Positions 7,969 through 17,688 of a stretch of 64,000 bases of DNA are shown here, piece by piece. Below the pieces are notes generated by a model. The model did not search any database. It was not told the origin of the DNA and saw only the letters and a list, made by a program, of their open reading frames with translations. Position 1 is the stretch's first letter. Each line of letters begins with the position of its first letter. The translations under genes and the position numbers were made by a program. This DNA is from Mycobacteriales bacterium (GTDB lineage Bacteria; Actinomycetota; Actinomycetes; Mycobacteriales; SCTD01), in contig JBBDWV010000028.1 in the NCBI GenBank assembly GCA_040902655.1, positions 1,627 to 65,626 of the forward strand, given 5' to 3'.

Positions 7969-10440
7969 ATGGCCAGCCGCTCGTCCACGCAGACCCGCCC
8001 GCGCACCGGGAGCAGGCCGGCGGCGCGCAAGGCGCCCGGCCGCGCGGCGCCGGCCCGCAAGCCCGCGCAGCAGCGCCGGCCGCCGGCCAGGCGCGGCCCG
8101 GGGCTGGTCGCGCGCACCGCGTACGGCATCGGCCTGCTGGTCCGCGCTGCCTTCCGGCTCGTCGTCGGCCTGTTCACGCTGAGCGCACACGCCGTCGGCG
8201 GCGTCAGCCGCGCCGCCGGCACCGGCGCCCGCGAGATCGACCCGGCGCACCGGCGCGACGGGCTCGGCCTGCTGCTGCTGGCCGGCGCACTGGTCGCCGC
8301 GGGTGGCGCCTGGTGGCACGCCGGGGGTGCCGGGGAGAGCGTCGACGAGCTGCTCACCGTGTTCCTCGGCAAGGGTGCGCTGCTGCTGCCCGTGCTGCTC
8401 GCGCTCGGCGCCTGGCGGGTTCTGCGGCACCCGCAGAGCCGGGGCGGGCGGGGCCGGCTGGCCATCGGCTGGGCCGCCCTGGCGCTCGGCGCCCTCGGCA
8501 TCCTGCACGTCGTCCGGGACGGCGCCCCCGGTGACGAGAAGGGCGGCCTGGTCGGCTTCCTGCTGGGCGATCCGTTGCAGCAGGGCCTCACCGGCTGGCT
8601 CGCGGTGCCCCTGCTCACGTTGCTCTCCCTCTTCGGGCTGCTCGTCGTGACGGCCACGCCGCTGCACCAGGTTCCCGAGGGGCTGAAGGCGCTTCGGGAC
8701 ACCCTCCTGCGCCGCAGCCCGGCGCAGGATCCGGCCGCAGCAGAGCCGTCCCCGCCGCTGGAGCCGCTGCGCCGCAGAGGACCGCGCCGCCGGGTCGGCT
8801 CGCTGGCCGAGCAGGGCAACCCCGAGGACGCCTCGCCCGTCGTCGTCGAGCCGGTGGCGCTCGCGCCTGATCCCGAGCCGGCTCCGGAGGCCGCCCCTGG
8901 TCCGCGGCCGTTCGCCCCGCTGCCCACGACCGCCGAGCAGCTGCAGCTGGCCCCCCTCGAGGGCGGCTACCAGCTGCCGCCGCCGGACATCCTGGCCGCC
9001 GGGACGCCGCCGAAGAAGCGCAGCGCGGTCAACGACGAGGTCATCGCCGCCCTCACCGGTGTGCTCGAGGACTTCCAGGTCGACGCGCGGGTCACCGGCT
9101 TCAGCCGCGGCCCCACCGTCACCCGCTACGAGGTCGAGCTGGGCCCGGCGGTCAAGGTCGAGCGGATCATCCAGCTGTCCCGCAACATCGCCTACGCCGT
9201 GAAGTCCCCGGACGTGCGGATCCTGTCGCCGATCCCGGGCAAGAGCGCGGTCGGCATCGAGATCCCCAACACAGACCGGGAGAACGTCAGCCTCGGCGAC
9301 ATCCTGCGCAGCAACGTCGCCACCAGCGACCACCATCCGATGCTCGTCGCGCTCGGCAAGGACATCGAGGGCGGTTACGTCTGCGCCAACATCGCCAAGA
9401 CCCCGCACATCCTCATCGCCGGTGCGACCGGCGCCGGCAAGTCGGTCTGCATCAACTCGCTGCTCGTCAGCGTGCTGACCCGCGCCACCCCCGACGAGGT
9501 CCGCATGGTGCTGGTCGACCCCAAGCGGGTCGAGCTGACGGCGTACGAAGGAATCCCGCACCTCATCACGCCGATCATCACCAACCCCAAGAAGGCAGCG
9601 GAGGCGCTGCAGTGGGTCGTGCGCGAGATGGACATGCGCTACGACGATCTGGCCGCCTCCGGCTTCCGGCACGTCGACGACTTCAACCGGGCCGTACGCG
9701 CAGGTGAGCTCGTGGCGCCGCCGGGCAGCGAGCGGGTCTACCAGCCGTACCCCTACCTCATGGTGATCATCGACGAGCTGGCCGACCTGATGATGGTGGC
9801 GCCGCGCGACGTCGAGGACTCGATCGTGCGCATCACCCAGCTGGCCCGCGCCGCCGGCATCCACCTGGTCATCGCCACCCAGCGGCCCAGCGTCGACGTC
9901 GTCACCGGCCTGATCAAGGCCAACGTCCCCTCGCGGCTGGCCTTCGCGACCTCCAGCGGCACCGACTCCAAGGTCATCCTCGACCAGCCCGGTGCGGAGA
10001 AGCTGATCGGCAAGGGCGACAGCCTGTTCCTGCCGATGGGCGCCAGCAAGCCGATGCGGATCCAGGGGGCGCTGGTCACCGACGCCGAGGTCGCGGCGGT
10101 CGTGCGGCACTGCAAGGAGCAGCGCCAGCCGGCCTTCCGCGAGGACGTCGTCGCGACCCCCGAGAGCAGGCGCGAGGTCGACGAGGAGATCGGCGACGAC
10201 CTCGACGTGCTCTGCCAGGCGGTGGAGCTGGTGGTCACCACGCAGTTCGGCTCCACCTCGATGCTGCAGCGCAAGCTGCGGGTCGGCTTCGCCAAGGCGG
10301 GGCGGCTGATGGACCTGATGGAGAGCCGCGGCATCGTCGGGCCGTCCGAGGGCAGCAAGGCGCGCGACGTGCTGATCCGTCCGGACGAGCTGGACAGCGT
10401 GCTCGTCGTGCTGCGCGGCGGCGACCCGGTCGAGGTCTGA
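7969..10440 (+). CDS. ftsK: FtsK/SpoIIIE-type DNA translocase
   Basis: FtsK is a septum-anchored hexameric ATPase that pumps chromosome termini apart during division. The 823-residue protein starts with a basic cytoplasmic tail, then four membrane helices (about residues 85-230, for example DGLGLLLLAGALVAAGG), then a Pro/Glu-rich linker. The motor follows: Walker A GATGAGKSV at 485-493 and Walker B VIIDE with Asp602-Glu603. The C-terminal gamma domain (about 745-823, TTQFGSTSMLQRKLRVGF) reads KOPS sites. The position after rnj is conserved. The start is set by the -10 box 6 nt upstream. Confidence 0.95.
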   Translation: MASRSSTQTRPRTGSRPAARKAPGRAAPARKPAQQRRPPARRGPGLVARTAYGIGLLVRAAFRLVVGLFTLSAHAVGGVSRAAGTGAREIDPAHRRDGLGLLLLAGALVAAGGAWWHAGGAGESVDELLTVFLGKGALLLPVLLALGAWRVLRHPQSRGGRGRLAIGWAALALGALGILHVVRDGAPGDEKGGLVGFLLGDPLQQGLTGWLAVPLLTLLSLFGLLVVTATPLHQVPEGLKALRDTLLRRSPAQDPAAAEPSPPLEPLRRRGPRRRVGSLAEQGNPEDASPVVVEPVALAPDPEPAPEAAPGPRPFAPLPTTAEQLQLAPLEGGYQLPPPDILAAGTPPKKRSAVNDEVIAALTGVLEDFQVDARVTGFSRGPTVTRYEVELGPAVKVERIIQLSRNIAYAVKSPDVRILSPIPGKSAVGIEIPNTDRENVSLGDILRSNVATSDHHPMLVALGKDIEGGYVCANIAKTPHILIAGATGAGKSVCINSLLVSVLTRATPDEVRMVLVDPKRVELTAYEGIPHLITPIITNPKKAAEALQWVVREMDMRYDDLAASGFRHVDDFNRAVRAGELVAPPGSERVYQPYPYLMVIIDELADLMMVAPRDVEDSIVRITQLARAAGIHLVIATQRPSVDVVTGLIKANVPSRLAFATSSGTDSKVILDQPGAEKLIGKGDSLFLPMGASKPMRIQGALVTDAEVAAVVRHCKEQRQPAFREDVVATPESRREVDEEIGDDLDVLCQAVELVVTTQFGSTSMLQRKLRVGFAKAGRLMDLMESRGIVGPSEGSKARDVLIRPDELDSVLVVLRGGDPVEV

Positions 10441-10494
10441 GCCCGCGGCGGGTGCTGTGCCGATCCGGCCGGGTCAGCGGCAGCAGCCCGGCCG

Positions 10495-10500
10495 TAGACT
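10495..10500 (+). promoter_or_regulatory. -10 box of rimO, probably leaderless
   Basis: TAGACT is separated by 6 nt from the rimO ATG at 10507, with no ribosome site. Confidence 0.5.
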
Positions 10501-10506
10501 CGCCGG

Positions 10507-11925
10507 ATGACCGCTCCGCGCCGCGTCTCGCTGGTGACGCTGGGCTGCGCCCGTAACGAGGTCGACTCCGAGGAGCTGGCCGGCCGGCTCGACGCGGCCG
10601 GGTGGGAGCTGTCCGACCAGGCCCCGGACGTCGTCGTGGTCAACACCTGCGGCTTCGTCGAGAGTGCCAAGAAGGACTCGATCGACACGCTGCTCGCCGC
10701 CTCCGACACCGGGGCGAAGGTCGTCGCCGTCGGCTGTCTGGCCGAGCGGTACGGCGAACAGCTCGCCGAACAGCTGCCCGAGGCGGATGCGGTGCTGGGC
10801 TTCGACGCCTACACGGCGCTGCCCGATTCGCTCGGGGCGGTCCTGCGCGGGGAGGCCGTCGCCAGCCACACCCCCGGCGACCGCCGCACGCTGCTGCCGA
10901 TCAGCCCGGTCGAGCGGGCGAGGGCCGTCGAGCCGGGGGTGATCGACATCGGCCTGCCCGGCCACGCGGGCGGGCCGACCGTCCTGCGCCGCCGGCTGGA
11001 CGACAGCCCGGTCGCGCCGCTGAAGCTGGCCTCCGGCTGCGACCGCCGCTGCGCGTTCTGCGCCATCCCGAGCTTTCGCGGCTCGTTCGTCTCCCGGCGG
11101 CCCTCCGACGTGCTCGCCGAGGCGCGCTGGCTGGCCGGGCACGGCGTCCGCGAGCTCGTGCTGGTGAGCGAGAACTCCACGTCCTACGGCAAGGATCTCG
11201 GTGACCTGCGGCTGCTCGAGACGCTGCTCCCCGAGCTGGCGGCGCTGGACGGCGTCGAGCGGGTGCGGCTGTCCTACCTGCAGCCGGCGGAGATGCGGCC
11301 GGGTCTGGTCGAGGTGCTGACCGGCACGCCGGGCGTCGCGCCGTACTTCGACATGAGCTTCCAGCACGCCTCGCCGTCGGTGCTGCGCCGGATGCGCCGC
11401 TTCGGCAGCACCGAGACGTTCCTGGCGCTGCTGGAGCAGATCCGGGCCGGCGACCCGGCCGCCGCCGTCCGCAGCAACGTCATCGTCGGCTTTCCCGGCG
11501 AGACCGAGGACGACGTCGCGGAGCTCGAGCGGTTCCTGGTCGCGGCCCGGCTCGATGCGGTCGGCGTCTTCGGCTACTCCGACGAGGACGGCACCGAGGC
11601 CGAGTCGCTGCCGGACCACCTGCCGCAGGAGGTCATCGATGCCCGCGTCACCCGGCTGACCCGCCTGGTCGAGGAGCTGACCAGCCAGCGGGCGGAGGAG
11701 CGCGTGGGGGAGGTGGTCGAGGTGCTCGTGGAGTCCGTCGGCGACGGCGTCGTCGAGGGCCGCACCGCCGGCCAGGCGCCGGAGGTGGACGGCGCGACGA
11801 CGCTGACCGGTCCGGGCCTTGACCGGTTGGCCGTGGGCGACCTCGTGCGCGTCCGGGTCGCCCGCAGCGAGGGCGTCGATCTGGTCGCCGAGCTGGCCGA
11901 GCTGCACAGCCCCGCGCTGGCGTGA
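10507..11925 (+). CDS. rimO: Ribosomal protein S12 methylthiotransferase RimO
   Basis: RimO methylthiolates the conserved aspartate of ribosomal protein S12 by radical-SAM chemistry. Three N-terminal cysteines hold the auxiliary [4Fe-4S] cluster (Cys14 in LGCARNEVD, Cys48 in NTCGF, Cys77 in VGCLAERY). The radical-SAM triad is CDRRCAFC (Cys178, Cys182, Cys185), and a TRAM domain ends the 472-residue protein. The [11 protein letters not shown] start is characteristic of RimO rather than MiaB; miaB is separate at 43.8 kb. The rimO stop overlaps the GTG of pgsA as GTGA. Confidence 0.95.
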   Translation: MTAPRRVSLVTLGCARNEVDSEELAGRLDAAGWELSDQAPDVVVVNTCGFVESAKKDSIDTLLAASDTGAKVVAVGCLAERYGEQLAEQLPEADAVLGFDAYTALPDSLGAVLRGEAVASHTPGDRRTLLPISPVERARAVEPGVIDIGLPGHAGGPTVLRRRLDDSPVAPLKLASGCDRRCAFCAIPSFRGSFVSRRPSDVLAEARWLAGHGVRELVLVSENSTSYGKDLGDLRLLETLLPELAALDGVERVRLSYLQPAEMRPGLVEVLTGTPGVAPYFDMSFQHASPSVLRRMRRFGSTETFLALLEQIRAGDPAAAVRSNVIVGFPGETEDDVAELERFLVAARLDAVGVFGYSDEDGTEAESLPDHLPQEVIDARVTRLTRLVEELTSQRAEERVGEVVEVLVESVGDGVVEGRTAGQAPEVDGATTLTGPGLDRLAVGDLVRVRVARSEGVDLVAELAELHSPALA

Positions 11926-12536
11926 TCGGCCCTGATCCCGTGGCGGCCGCCGCGCCGGTCAGCCCGTGGAACCTGGCGAACTACCTCACCGTCCTGCGCC
12001 TGCTGCTCGTCCCGGTCTTCCTCGCCGTGCTGTTCGCGCGCGGCGGTCAGGACGCCGGGTTACGGCTGATTGCCGCCGCGGTCTTCGTCCTCGCTGCGCT
12101 GACCGACCGCATCGACGGCCAGATCGCCCGCAGCCGTGGGCTGGTCACCTCCTTCGGCAAGCTGATGGACCCGATCGCCGACAAGGCGCTGATCGGTGCG
12201 GCGCTGATCGGGCTGTCGCTGCTCGGCGAGCTGCCGTGGTGGGTGACGGTGCTGGTCCTCGTGCGGGAGATCGGCGTGACGCTGCTGCGGCTGGTCGTGC
12301 TGCGCCACGGCGTCCTGCCTTCCGGCCGCGGCGGCAAGCTCAAGACGGCGCTCCAGGGCGTGGCTCTCACGCTCTACCTGCTGCCGCTGAGCGGTGTCCT
12401 GCACACCGGGGCCGGCGTCCTGATGGCGGTTGCGGTGCTGCTGACCGTCGTCACCGGCGTCGAGATCGTGGTCCGGGCCCTGGTGCTGCGGGCCACCTCC
12501 GAGCGGGCCGAGACGAAGCGGCGACGCCGCGCGTGA
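11922..12536 (+). CDS. pgsA: CDP-diacylglycerol-glycerol-3-phosphate phosphatidyltransferase
   Basis: PgsA makes phosphatidylglycerol phosphate, precursor of phosphatidylglycerol and cardiolipin. The CDP-alcohol phosphotransferase signature D-x2-DG-x2-AR-x8-G-x3-D-x3-D is complete (Asp62, Asp65-Gly66, Ala69-Arg70, Gly79, Asp83, Asp87). About five membrane helices surround it. Length is 204 residues. The start GTG overlaps the rimO stop, and its own stop overlaps the cinA GTG, so rimO-pgsA-cinA look like one coupled operon. The rimO-pgsA-cinA-clgR order is widespread in actinobacteria. Confidence 0.93.
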   Translation: MIGPDPVAAAAPVSPWNLANYLTVLRLLLVPVFLAVLFARGGQDAGLRLIAAAVFVLAALTDRIDGQIARSRGLVTSFGKLMDPIADKALIGAALIGLSLLGELPWWVTVLVLVREIGVTLLRLVVLRHGVLPSGRGGKLKTALQGVALTLYLLPLSGVLHTGAGVLMAVAVLLTVVTGVEIVVRALVLRATSERAETKRRRRA

Positions 12537-13777
12537 GGTCTGCCGTCGTCGCGGTGGGTGACGAGCTGCTGCTCGGCGACATCGTCAACGGCAACGCGGC
12601 CTGGCTCGGTGCCGAGCTGGCCGCCGTCGGTGCGCCCGTCGTGCACTCCTCGATGGTCGGGGACGACGCGACCCGCATCGTCACGGCGGTACGACGGGCC
12701 CTCGAGGACGCCGACGTCGTGGTCGTCACCGGCGGCCTGGGGCCGACCGTCGACGACCTCACCCGGCACGCGGTCGCCGAGGTCGCGGGCGTGCCGCTGG
12801 ATCGGCAGGCCCACCTCGAGGAGCGGCTGCGGGGTCAGTTCGCGGCCTACGGCTACGACCTGCCGGACGCGGCCCTGCAGCAGGCCGACCTGCCGCGGGG
12901 CGCGACCGCGCTGGAGAACCCGGTCGGCACCGCCCCCGGGCTGCGGGTGGAGCTGGGGGACCGGCTGGTCTTCGCCCTGCCCGGCCCGCCGCACGAGCTG
13001 GCCGCGGTCATGAGTGGCGGGGTGCTCGCCGAGATCGCCGCCCGCAGCGGCCAGGTGGTGCTGACCCGGACGTTGCACTGCGCCGGGCTCGGCGAGAGCG
13101 CCGTCGCCGGTCTGGTCGATGCGGCCGTTCCCGTGCCCGCCGGAGTCGCGCTGGCCTACCTCGCCGCAGGCGGCATCGTGCGGGTCCGCCTGACGACGGC
13201 TGCGGCCGGTGCGGCGGAGGCCGACCGGGTCCTGCACCCGCTGGTGGAGGCCGCCCGCGAGGTCCTGGGTGACAGCGTGTTCGGCCACGACGCCGACAAC
13301 CTCGCGGCGGTCGTCGTCCGGCGGCTCGCGGCGGCCGGCGCCACCCTGGCCGTGGCCGAATCGCTGACCGCCGGGCTGCTGGGCGCGGCCGTGACGGAGA
13401 TCCCCGGCAGCAGCGCGGTCTTCCGCGGCGGGGTGCAGGTCTATGCGAGCGACCTCAAGGTGAGCCTGGCCGGTGTGCCGGAGCAGGTGCTCGCCGCGCA
13501 CGGCGCGGTCTCCTCGCCGACCGCCGCCGCCCTGGCCGACGGTGTCCGCGCGCGGCTCGGTGCGACGTACGGCCTGGGGCTCACCGGCGTGGCCGGGCCG
13601 GACCTGCAGGAGGGGCAGCCGGCCGGGACGCTGCACGTCGGCCTGTCCGGGCCGGCCGGCACGACGATCCGCTCGCTGCGCGTGCCGGGGGACCGGTCCA
13701 GGGTCCGGCTGCTGGCGGTGACCGCCGCCCTGGACCTGCTGCGGCGGGCGCTCCCGGCGGAATCCGGCGGCGGCTGA
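12533..13777 (+). CDS. cinA: CinA: nicotinamide-nucleotide amidase / competence-damage protein
   Basis: This 414-residue two-domain protein has an N-terminal MoaB/MogA-like COG1058 domain ([15 protein letters not shown], then [15 protein letters not shown]). The C-terminal CinA domain (from about residue 265, [20 protein letters not shown]) has PncC-type nicotinamide mononucleotide deamidase activity that recycles NMN. GTG at 12533 overlaps the pgsA stop as GTGA, which fixes the start; the longer open frame to 11966 lies over pgsA and is rejected. A 99-bp gap follows before clgR. Confidence 0.92.
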   Translation: MRSAVVAVGDELLLGDIVNGNAAWLGAELAAVGAPVVHSSMVGDDATRIVTAVRRALEDADVVVVTGGLGPTVDDLTRHAVAEVAGVPLDRQAHLEERLRGQFAAYGYDLPDAALQQADLPRGATALENPVGTAPGLRVELGDRLVFALPGPPHELAAVMSGGVLAEIAARSGQVVLTRTLHCAGLGESAVAGLVDAAVPVPAGVALAYLAAGGIVRVRLTTAAAGAAEADRVLHPLVEAAREVLGDSVFGHDADNLAAVVVRRLAAAGATLAVAESLTAGLLGAAVTEIPGSSAVFRGGVQVYASDLKVSLAGVPEQVLAAHGAVSSPTAAALADGVRARLGATYGLGLTGVAGPDLQEGQPAGTLHVGLSGPAGTTIRSLRVPGDRSRVRLLAVTAALDLLRRALPAESGGG

Positions 13778-13876
13778 GCGGGTTCTTACGCTGGCAGCGG
13801 ACGCAGGCGCATCCGCACAGCTCTCGCTGGGCAGGACGGCGGCGAGTAACGTGGCGGCGGACGAGGAGGTGGGAAC

Positions 13877-14242
13877 GTGGCGGTGCTCCGCACCCTGCTG
13901 GGCGAGGCCCTGCGCACCAGTCGACTGAGCCAGGAGCGCACCCTGCGCGAGGTCTCCTCGGCGGCGCGGGTCAGCCTGGGCTACCTCTCGGAGGTCGAGC
14001 GCGGACAGAAGGAGGCCTCCTCGGAGCTGCTGGCCAGCATCTGCCGTGCGCTGGGCGTCCGGCTGTCCGATGTCCTGCGCGAGGTCAGCGAGAGCCTGTC
14101 GGTGCTGGAGCCCGAGCCGGCGCCCGGCCCGCAGACCCTCCCCGCCCGGCTGCCGGCGCTGGAGCCGGTCGGTGCGCACGGCCCGCCCGTGCCGCGGCGC
14201 GCCGGCGTGCCCGCGGTGCACGACGTGGTCGCCGCTGCCTGA
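13877..14242 (+). CDS. clgR: Cro/CI-family regulator, ClgR-like
   Basis: A 121-residue helix-turn-helix protein. Residues about 7-65 form an XRE domain ([40 protein letters not shown]), followed by a Pro-rich tail. Sequence and position between cinA and pspA match ClgR, which in mycobacteria and corynebacteria activates clp protease genes and the psp operon under envelope stress. A strong ribosome site, GAGGAGGTGGGA, precedes the GTG. A TAACGT hexamer upstream may be the -10 box. The C-terminal degradation signal described for other ClgR proteins cannot be judged here. Confidence 0.85.
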   Translation: MAVLRTLLGEALRTSRLSQERTLREVSSAARVSLGYLSEVERGQKEASSELLASICRALGVRLSDVLREVSESLSVLEPEPAPGPQTLPARLPALEPVGAHGPPVPRRAGVPAVHDVVAAA

Positions 14243-14298
14243 GGCGGCCGGGCTGCCAGACTGCGCACCAGGTAGTACGAGCGAACAGGAGCACCGAG

Positions 14299-15147
14299 AT
14301 GGCCAACCCCTTCGTCAAGGGCTGGAAGTACCTGATGGCGCTGCTGTCCGGGAAGCTGGACGAGTACAGCGATCCCAAGATCCAGATCCAGCAGGCGATC
14401 GAGGAGGCCCAGCGGTCGCATCAGCAGCTGACACAGCAGGCGGCGGCCGTCATCGGCAACCAGCGCCAGCTGGAGATGAAGCTGGCCCGCCAGATGAGCG
14501 AGGTCGAGAAGCTGCAGGGCTCCGCGCGCCAGGCGCTCGTGCTGGCCGACCAGTCCCGCGCCGCGGGCGACGAGGCCAAGGCACAGCAGTACGAGCAGAC
14601 CGCCAACACCTTCGCCACCCAGCTGGTCGCCGGGGAGCAGTCGATGGAGGACCTGAAGAGCCTGCACGACCAGGCGCTGCGGGCCGCGGAGCAGGCCAAG
14701 ACGGCCGTCGAGCAGAACGCCCAGCACGTCCAGCAGAAGCTGGCCGAGCGCAGCCAGCTGCTCACCCAGCTCGAGCAGGCCAAGATGCAGGAGCAGGTCT
14801 CGGCCAGCCTGTCCTCGATGTCGGAGCTGTCCGCGCCGGGCAGCACGCCGAACCTCAACGAGGTGCGCGACAAGATCGAGGCGCGCTACGCCAAGGCCCT
14901 CGGCACCGCCGAGCTCGCCCAGAACAGCGTCGAAGGGCGGATGCGCGAGGTGCAGACCTCCTCGCTGGAGATGGCGGGTGCCTCACGGCTGGACCAGATC
15001 CGCGCCAGCATGGCCGGTCACCAGCTCAGCGCCCCGCCGGCCGCCTCCCCGTCGCTGACCAGCGGGACGCCCACCGCCGCACCGGCCGACAGCGGGACGC
15101 CCAGCATCGCACCGGCCACCGAGGCCGACCCCGACAAGGCCCCCTAG
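14299..15147 (+). CDS. pspA: PspA/IM30 family envelope-stress protein
   Basis: PspA-family proteins form membrane-bound oligomers that protect a leaky cytoplasmic membrane. The 282-residue protein starts [19 protein letters not shown], the amphipathic N-terminal helix, and continues as a long Gln/Glu/Ala-rich coiled coil to about residue 235 with no other hydrophobic stretch. The tail is Ala/Pro/Ser/Thr-rich with a short internal repeat (SGTP...APA twice). It corresponds to the mycobacterial 35-kDa antigen Rv2744c, also next to clgR. The upstream spacing of 56 bp suggests cotranscription with clgR. Confidence 0.93.
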   Translation: MANPFVKGWKYLMALLSGKLDEYSDPKIQIQQAIEEAQRSHQQLTQQAAAVIGNQRQLEMKLARQMSEVEKLQGSARQALVLADQSRAAGDEAKAQQYEQTANTFATQLVAGEQSMEDLKSLHDQALRAAEQAKTAVEQNAQHVQQKLAERSQLLTQLEQAKMQEQVSASLSSMSELSAPGSTPNLNEVRDKIEARYAKALGTAELAQNSVEGRMREVQTSSLEMAGASRLDQIRASMAGHQLSAPPAASPSLTSGTPTAAPADSGTPSIAPATEADPDKAP

Positions 15148-15153
15148 AGCGCC

Positions 15154-15873
15154 GTGCTCCCGGGAGCCGGCGACCGGCAGCTGGCCTGGCGGCTGTCGCG
15201 TCGTGCGCGGGTCGCCTCGCGGGCGCAGGCTCGCACCGAGGCGGCCCTCGCCCGGGCCGCGCAGCGGCGCGAGCGCCGGCGGGACAAGGCCCGCGCTGCG
15301 CTGCCGAAGCAGGCGGCCGCCTTCGCGGTGCTCGGGCTGGCCAGCATTGCGCTCGACGGGGGGCCGCAGGCGCTCGTGGGCGGCGTCGCGTTCTTCTCCG
15401 GTCTGGCCGCCGCGCGGTCCTTCAGCATCCTGTACAGCCCGGAGCCGCTGCTGTTCCGGGCGCTGCCGGCGGCCACGGCCCCCGCTGCGCCCGTACCGCT
15501 GCCGCCGGCGGTGGGGAGTGTGGCGTTCCCCTTCGTCCGCCGGCTGGAGGTCGTCCGCGAGGAGCTGCGCCGGCTGGTGCCGCTCGTCTCGCCCGCCGGT
15601 CGGGAGGCCGCCGAGGAGGCGTGGCAGGCCGCGGCCGAGGCCGACACCGCGCTGCGCTGGCAGGCGGTGCGGCTGGCCGCCGTCGAGCCGCACCGCGGCG
15701 CCGACCCGGCGCTGCTGCGTGCCCTCGAGGAGGGCGTGGGCTGCCAGGAACGGCTGGTGACCGCGGTCGCCGACCTGGTCGCCGCCAGCGCGGACCCGCT
15801 CGCGACCAGCCGGCTCCAGGAGGCCGCCGACCGGCTGCACGGGCTGGCGCAGGGCCTGCGCGAGGTGTCCTGA
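15154..15873 (+). CDS. pspM: PspM-like membrane partner of PspA
   Basis: A 239-residue protein six bases after pspA. It has an Arg/Ala-rich basic N-terminus (residues 10-50) and two close membrane helices (about 53-68 and 71-88), then a soluble helical domain of about 150 residues. This layout and the clgR-pspA-X order match Rv2743c (PspM), which tethers PspA to the membrane. The fourth mycobacterial member (Rv2742c, PspN) is not found; an aldo/keto reductase follows instead. The GTG start is at 15154 with a poor ribosome site, so translation is likely coupled to pspA. Confidence 0.75.
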   Translation: MLPGAGDRQLAWRLSRRARVASRAQARTEAALARAAQRRERRRDKARAALPKQAAAFAVLGLASIALDGGPQALVGGVAFFSGLAAARSFSILYSPEPLLFRALPAATAPAAPVPLPPAVGSVAFPFVRRLEVVREELRRLVPLVSPAGREAAEEAWQAAAEADTALRWQAVRLAAVEPHRGADPALLRALEEGVGCQERLVTAVADLVAASADPLATSRLQEAADRLHGLAQGLREVS

Positions 15874-15934
15874 CCCGGCGCGCCGGAAGTGCGCGGACGT
15901 TTTCCGTCCGCCGGCTGCCGGGCAGGGACGCGGG

Positions 15935-16714
15935 ATGACTCCTGCCGTCCCCGCCCTGTCCGCGTCGCTCCCGTCCGGCGGCGCCATCCCGCTGCTGGGC
16001 TTCGGGACCTGGCGGCTCGAGGGCCCGGCCGCTCAGCAGTCGGTCGAGCAGGCGTTGGAGGCGGGCTACCGGCACCTGGACACCGCCACGATCTACGGCA
16101 ACGAGCGGGAGGTGGGCGCGGGGCTGCGCTCGTCGGGAGTGCCCCGCGAGGAGGTCTTCGTGACCACGAAGTGCCCGCCGGACAGGGCCACCGAGGCGCG
16201 GGTCGTGCTGGAGCAGTCGCTGGAGGCGCTCGGCCTGGACGCGGTGGACCTGTGGCTCGTCCACTGGCCGCCTGCGGCGCCGGTGCCGCTGTGGGAGCAC
16301 TTCCTGCACGCTCGTGAGCACGGGCTCGCCACGGACGTGGGTGTCAGCAACTTCAGCCTGGAGCAGCTGGACGAGCTGGAGCAGGCGACGGGGGTGCTGC
16401 CGGCCGTGAACCAGGTCAAGTGGAGCCCACTGCTGTACGACCAGGCCGTCGAGAACGGCCACCGCGAGCGGGGCGTCGTCCTGGAGGGCTACAGCGGCCT
16501 CAAGGGCGGCACCCTGGAGCACCCCGTCGTCACCGGCACCGCCGCGCGGCTGGGGCGGACCCCGGCGCAGGTCGTCAACCGCTGGCACCTGCAGCACGGC
16601 GTGGTCACGATCCCGAAGTCGTCCACCCCGGAGCGGATCCGGTCCAACGCCGACCTCGACGGCTTCTCGCTCAGCCCCGAGGACCTGGCCGCGCTGGACG
16701 CTCTGGGCCGATAG
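15935..16714 (+). CDS. Aldo/keto reductase
   Basis: A 259-residue NADPH-dependent carbonyl reductase of the AKR5-like group (2,5-diketo-gluconate reductase type). The catalytic tetrad is visible: Asp49 (YRHLDT), Tyr54 (IYGNE), Lys79 (VTTKCPPD) and His109 (LVHWPP). The cofactor motif near the C-terminus is TIPKSSTPERIRSN. The ATG has an AGGGA ribosome site. Its 3' end overlaps the convergent nei gene by 44 bp. The physiological substrate is unknown; methylglyoxal and related aldehydes are typical. Confidence 0.9.
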   Translation: MTPAVPALSASLPSGGAIPLLGFGTWRLEGPAAQQSVEQALEAGYRHLDTATIYGNEREVGAGLRSSGVPREEVFVTTKCPPDRATEARVVLEQSLEALGLDAVDLWLVHWPPAAPVPLWEHFLHAREHGLATDVGVSNFSLEQLDELEQATGVLPAVNQVKWSPLLYDQAVENGHRERGVVLEGYSGLKGGTLEHPVVTGTAARLGRTPAQVVNRWHLQHGVVTIPKSSTPERIRSNADLDGFSLSPEDLAALDALGR

Positions 16715-17492
16715 GGCCCAGCTGGCAGCGCGGGCACCAGTAGGTCAGCCGTGCGGCGGGCGGCTCGCCCTGCTCCGCCGACAGGACGCGGGTGCCGCAG
16801 CGCCGGCACGGACGACCGGCCCGTTCGAACACCCAGTGCTGCTCACCGCCCCGCAGCGAGCCGGTCGTGGACTGCTCCCAGTGCTCGCGGTTGGCCAGCA
16901 TCAGCCGGCGGCCCTTCTCCACCAGCCCGGGCAGGTCGGGCACGTCCCCGACGGCCACCCACGGCGTCAGGCCGCGCAGGAAGAGCACCTCTGTGCGGTA
17001 GAGGTTGCCGAGCCCGGCCAGGTTGCGCTGGTCCAGCAGCGCCAGCCCCACCTCACGCGCCGGGTCGGCTCTGAGCCGGTGCAGCGCCTCCTCGAGGTCC
17101 CAGTCCTCGGCGAGCAGGTCCGGGCCGAGGTGCCCCACCGCGGCGCTCTCGTCGGTCACCAGCTCGACGACCGGCAGCCGGTAACCGACCGCCTGCCGGT
17201 CGGCGGTCTCGAGGACCACGCGCACCTGCCAGGCCGGCCCGCCGGTCCACCGGTCGCCCGGCCGGTAGAGGTGCCAGGACCCGTCCATCCGGAAGTGGGT
17301 GTGCAGCGTCAGCCCGCCGGACAGCCGGGTGAGCAGGTGCTTGCCCCGGGGCACCACCGCGAGCACCGTCCGGCCCGCCAGGTCCACCGTCGCCAGTGAC
17401 GGGACCCGGAAGTCGCTGCGCGTGAGCCGCTGCCCGGCGAGCGCCTCGTGCAGCCGCTTCGCCGCGAGCCAGACGGTGTCGCCCTCAGGCAC
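16671..17492 (-). CDS. nei: Fpg/Nei family DNA glycosylase (endonuclease VIII-like)
   Basis: A bifunctional glycosylase/AP lyase that removes oxidised bases. It begins MPEGDTVWLAAKRL: Pro2 is the Schiff-base nucleophile and Glu3 the partner acid, and PEGDT is the Nei rather than the Fpg (PELPE) version. The helix-two-turn-helix segment DQRNLAGLGNLYRTEVLF follows, and a C4 zinc finger closes the protein (Cys229, Cys232, Cys253, Cys256 by count). Length is 273 residues. It faces the aldo/keto reductase with overlapping 3' ends. Confidence 0.92.
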   Translation of the reverse strand: MPEGDTVWLAAKRLHEALAGQRLTRSDFRVPSLATVDLAGRTVLAVVPRGKHLLTRLSGGLTLHTHFRMDGSWHLYRPGDRWTGGPAWQVRVVLETADRQAVGYRLPVVELVTDESAAVGHLGPDLLAEDWDLEEALHRLRADPAREVGLALLDQRNLAGLGNLYRTEVLFLRGLTPWVAVGDVPDLPGLVEKGRRLMLANREHWEQSTTGSLRGGEQHWVFERAGRPCRRCGTRVLSAEQGEPPAARLTYWCPRCQLGPIGPERPARPGPRG

Positions 17493-17688
17493 GTGCGGAT
17501 CTCATCGGCCCATCCTGCCGCCCCTGCCGCGCCCCGGAGCCGGAGCAGGCCCGGGCGAGCTTTCCGGGAGTCTCCTCGACCGGTCACCGGGACCGCCGAC
17601 GCCACAGCAGCAGGAGGTCGGGGGTCCCGCGTCGAACACCACCGGGTGCGCGGCTCGCGCGCCGCACGTTGTGGAAGGACCTCCCTGC

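Noticed and set aside
7918-10110. Open frame of 730 codons antisense to ftsK
   Set aside because: No recognisable motif, composition dominated by Arg/Gly/Asp/His; the plus strand is clearly FtsK.
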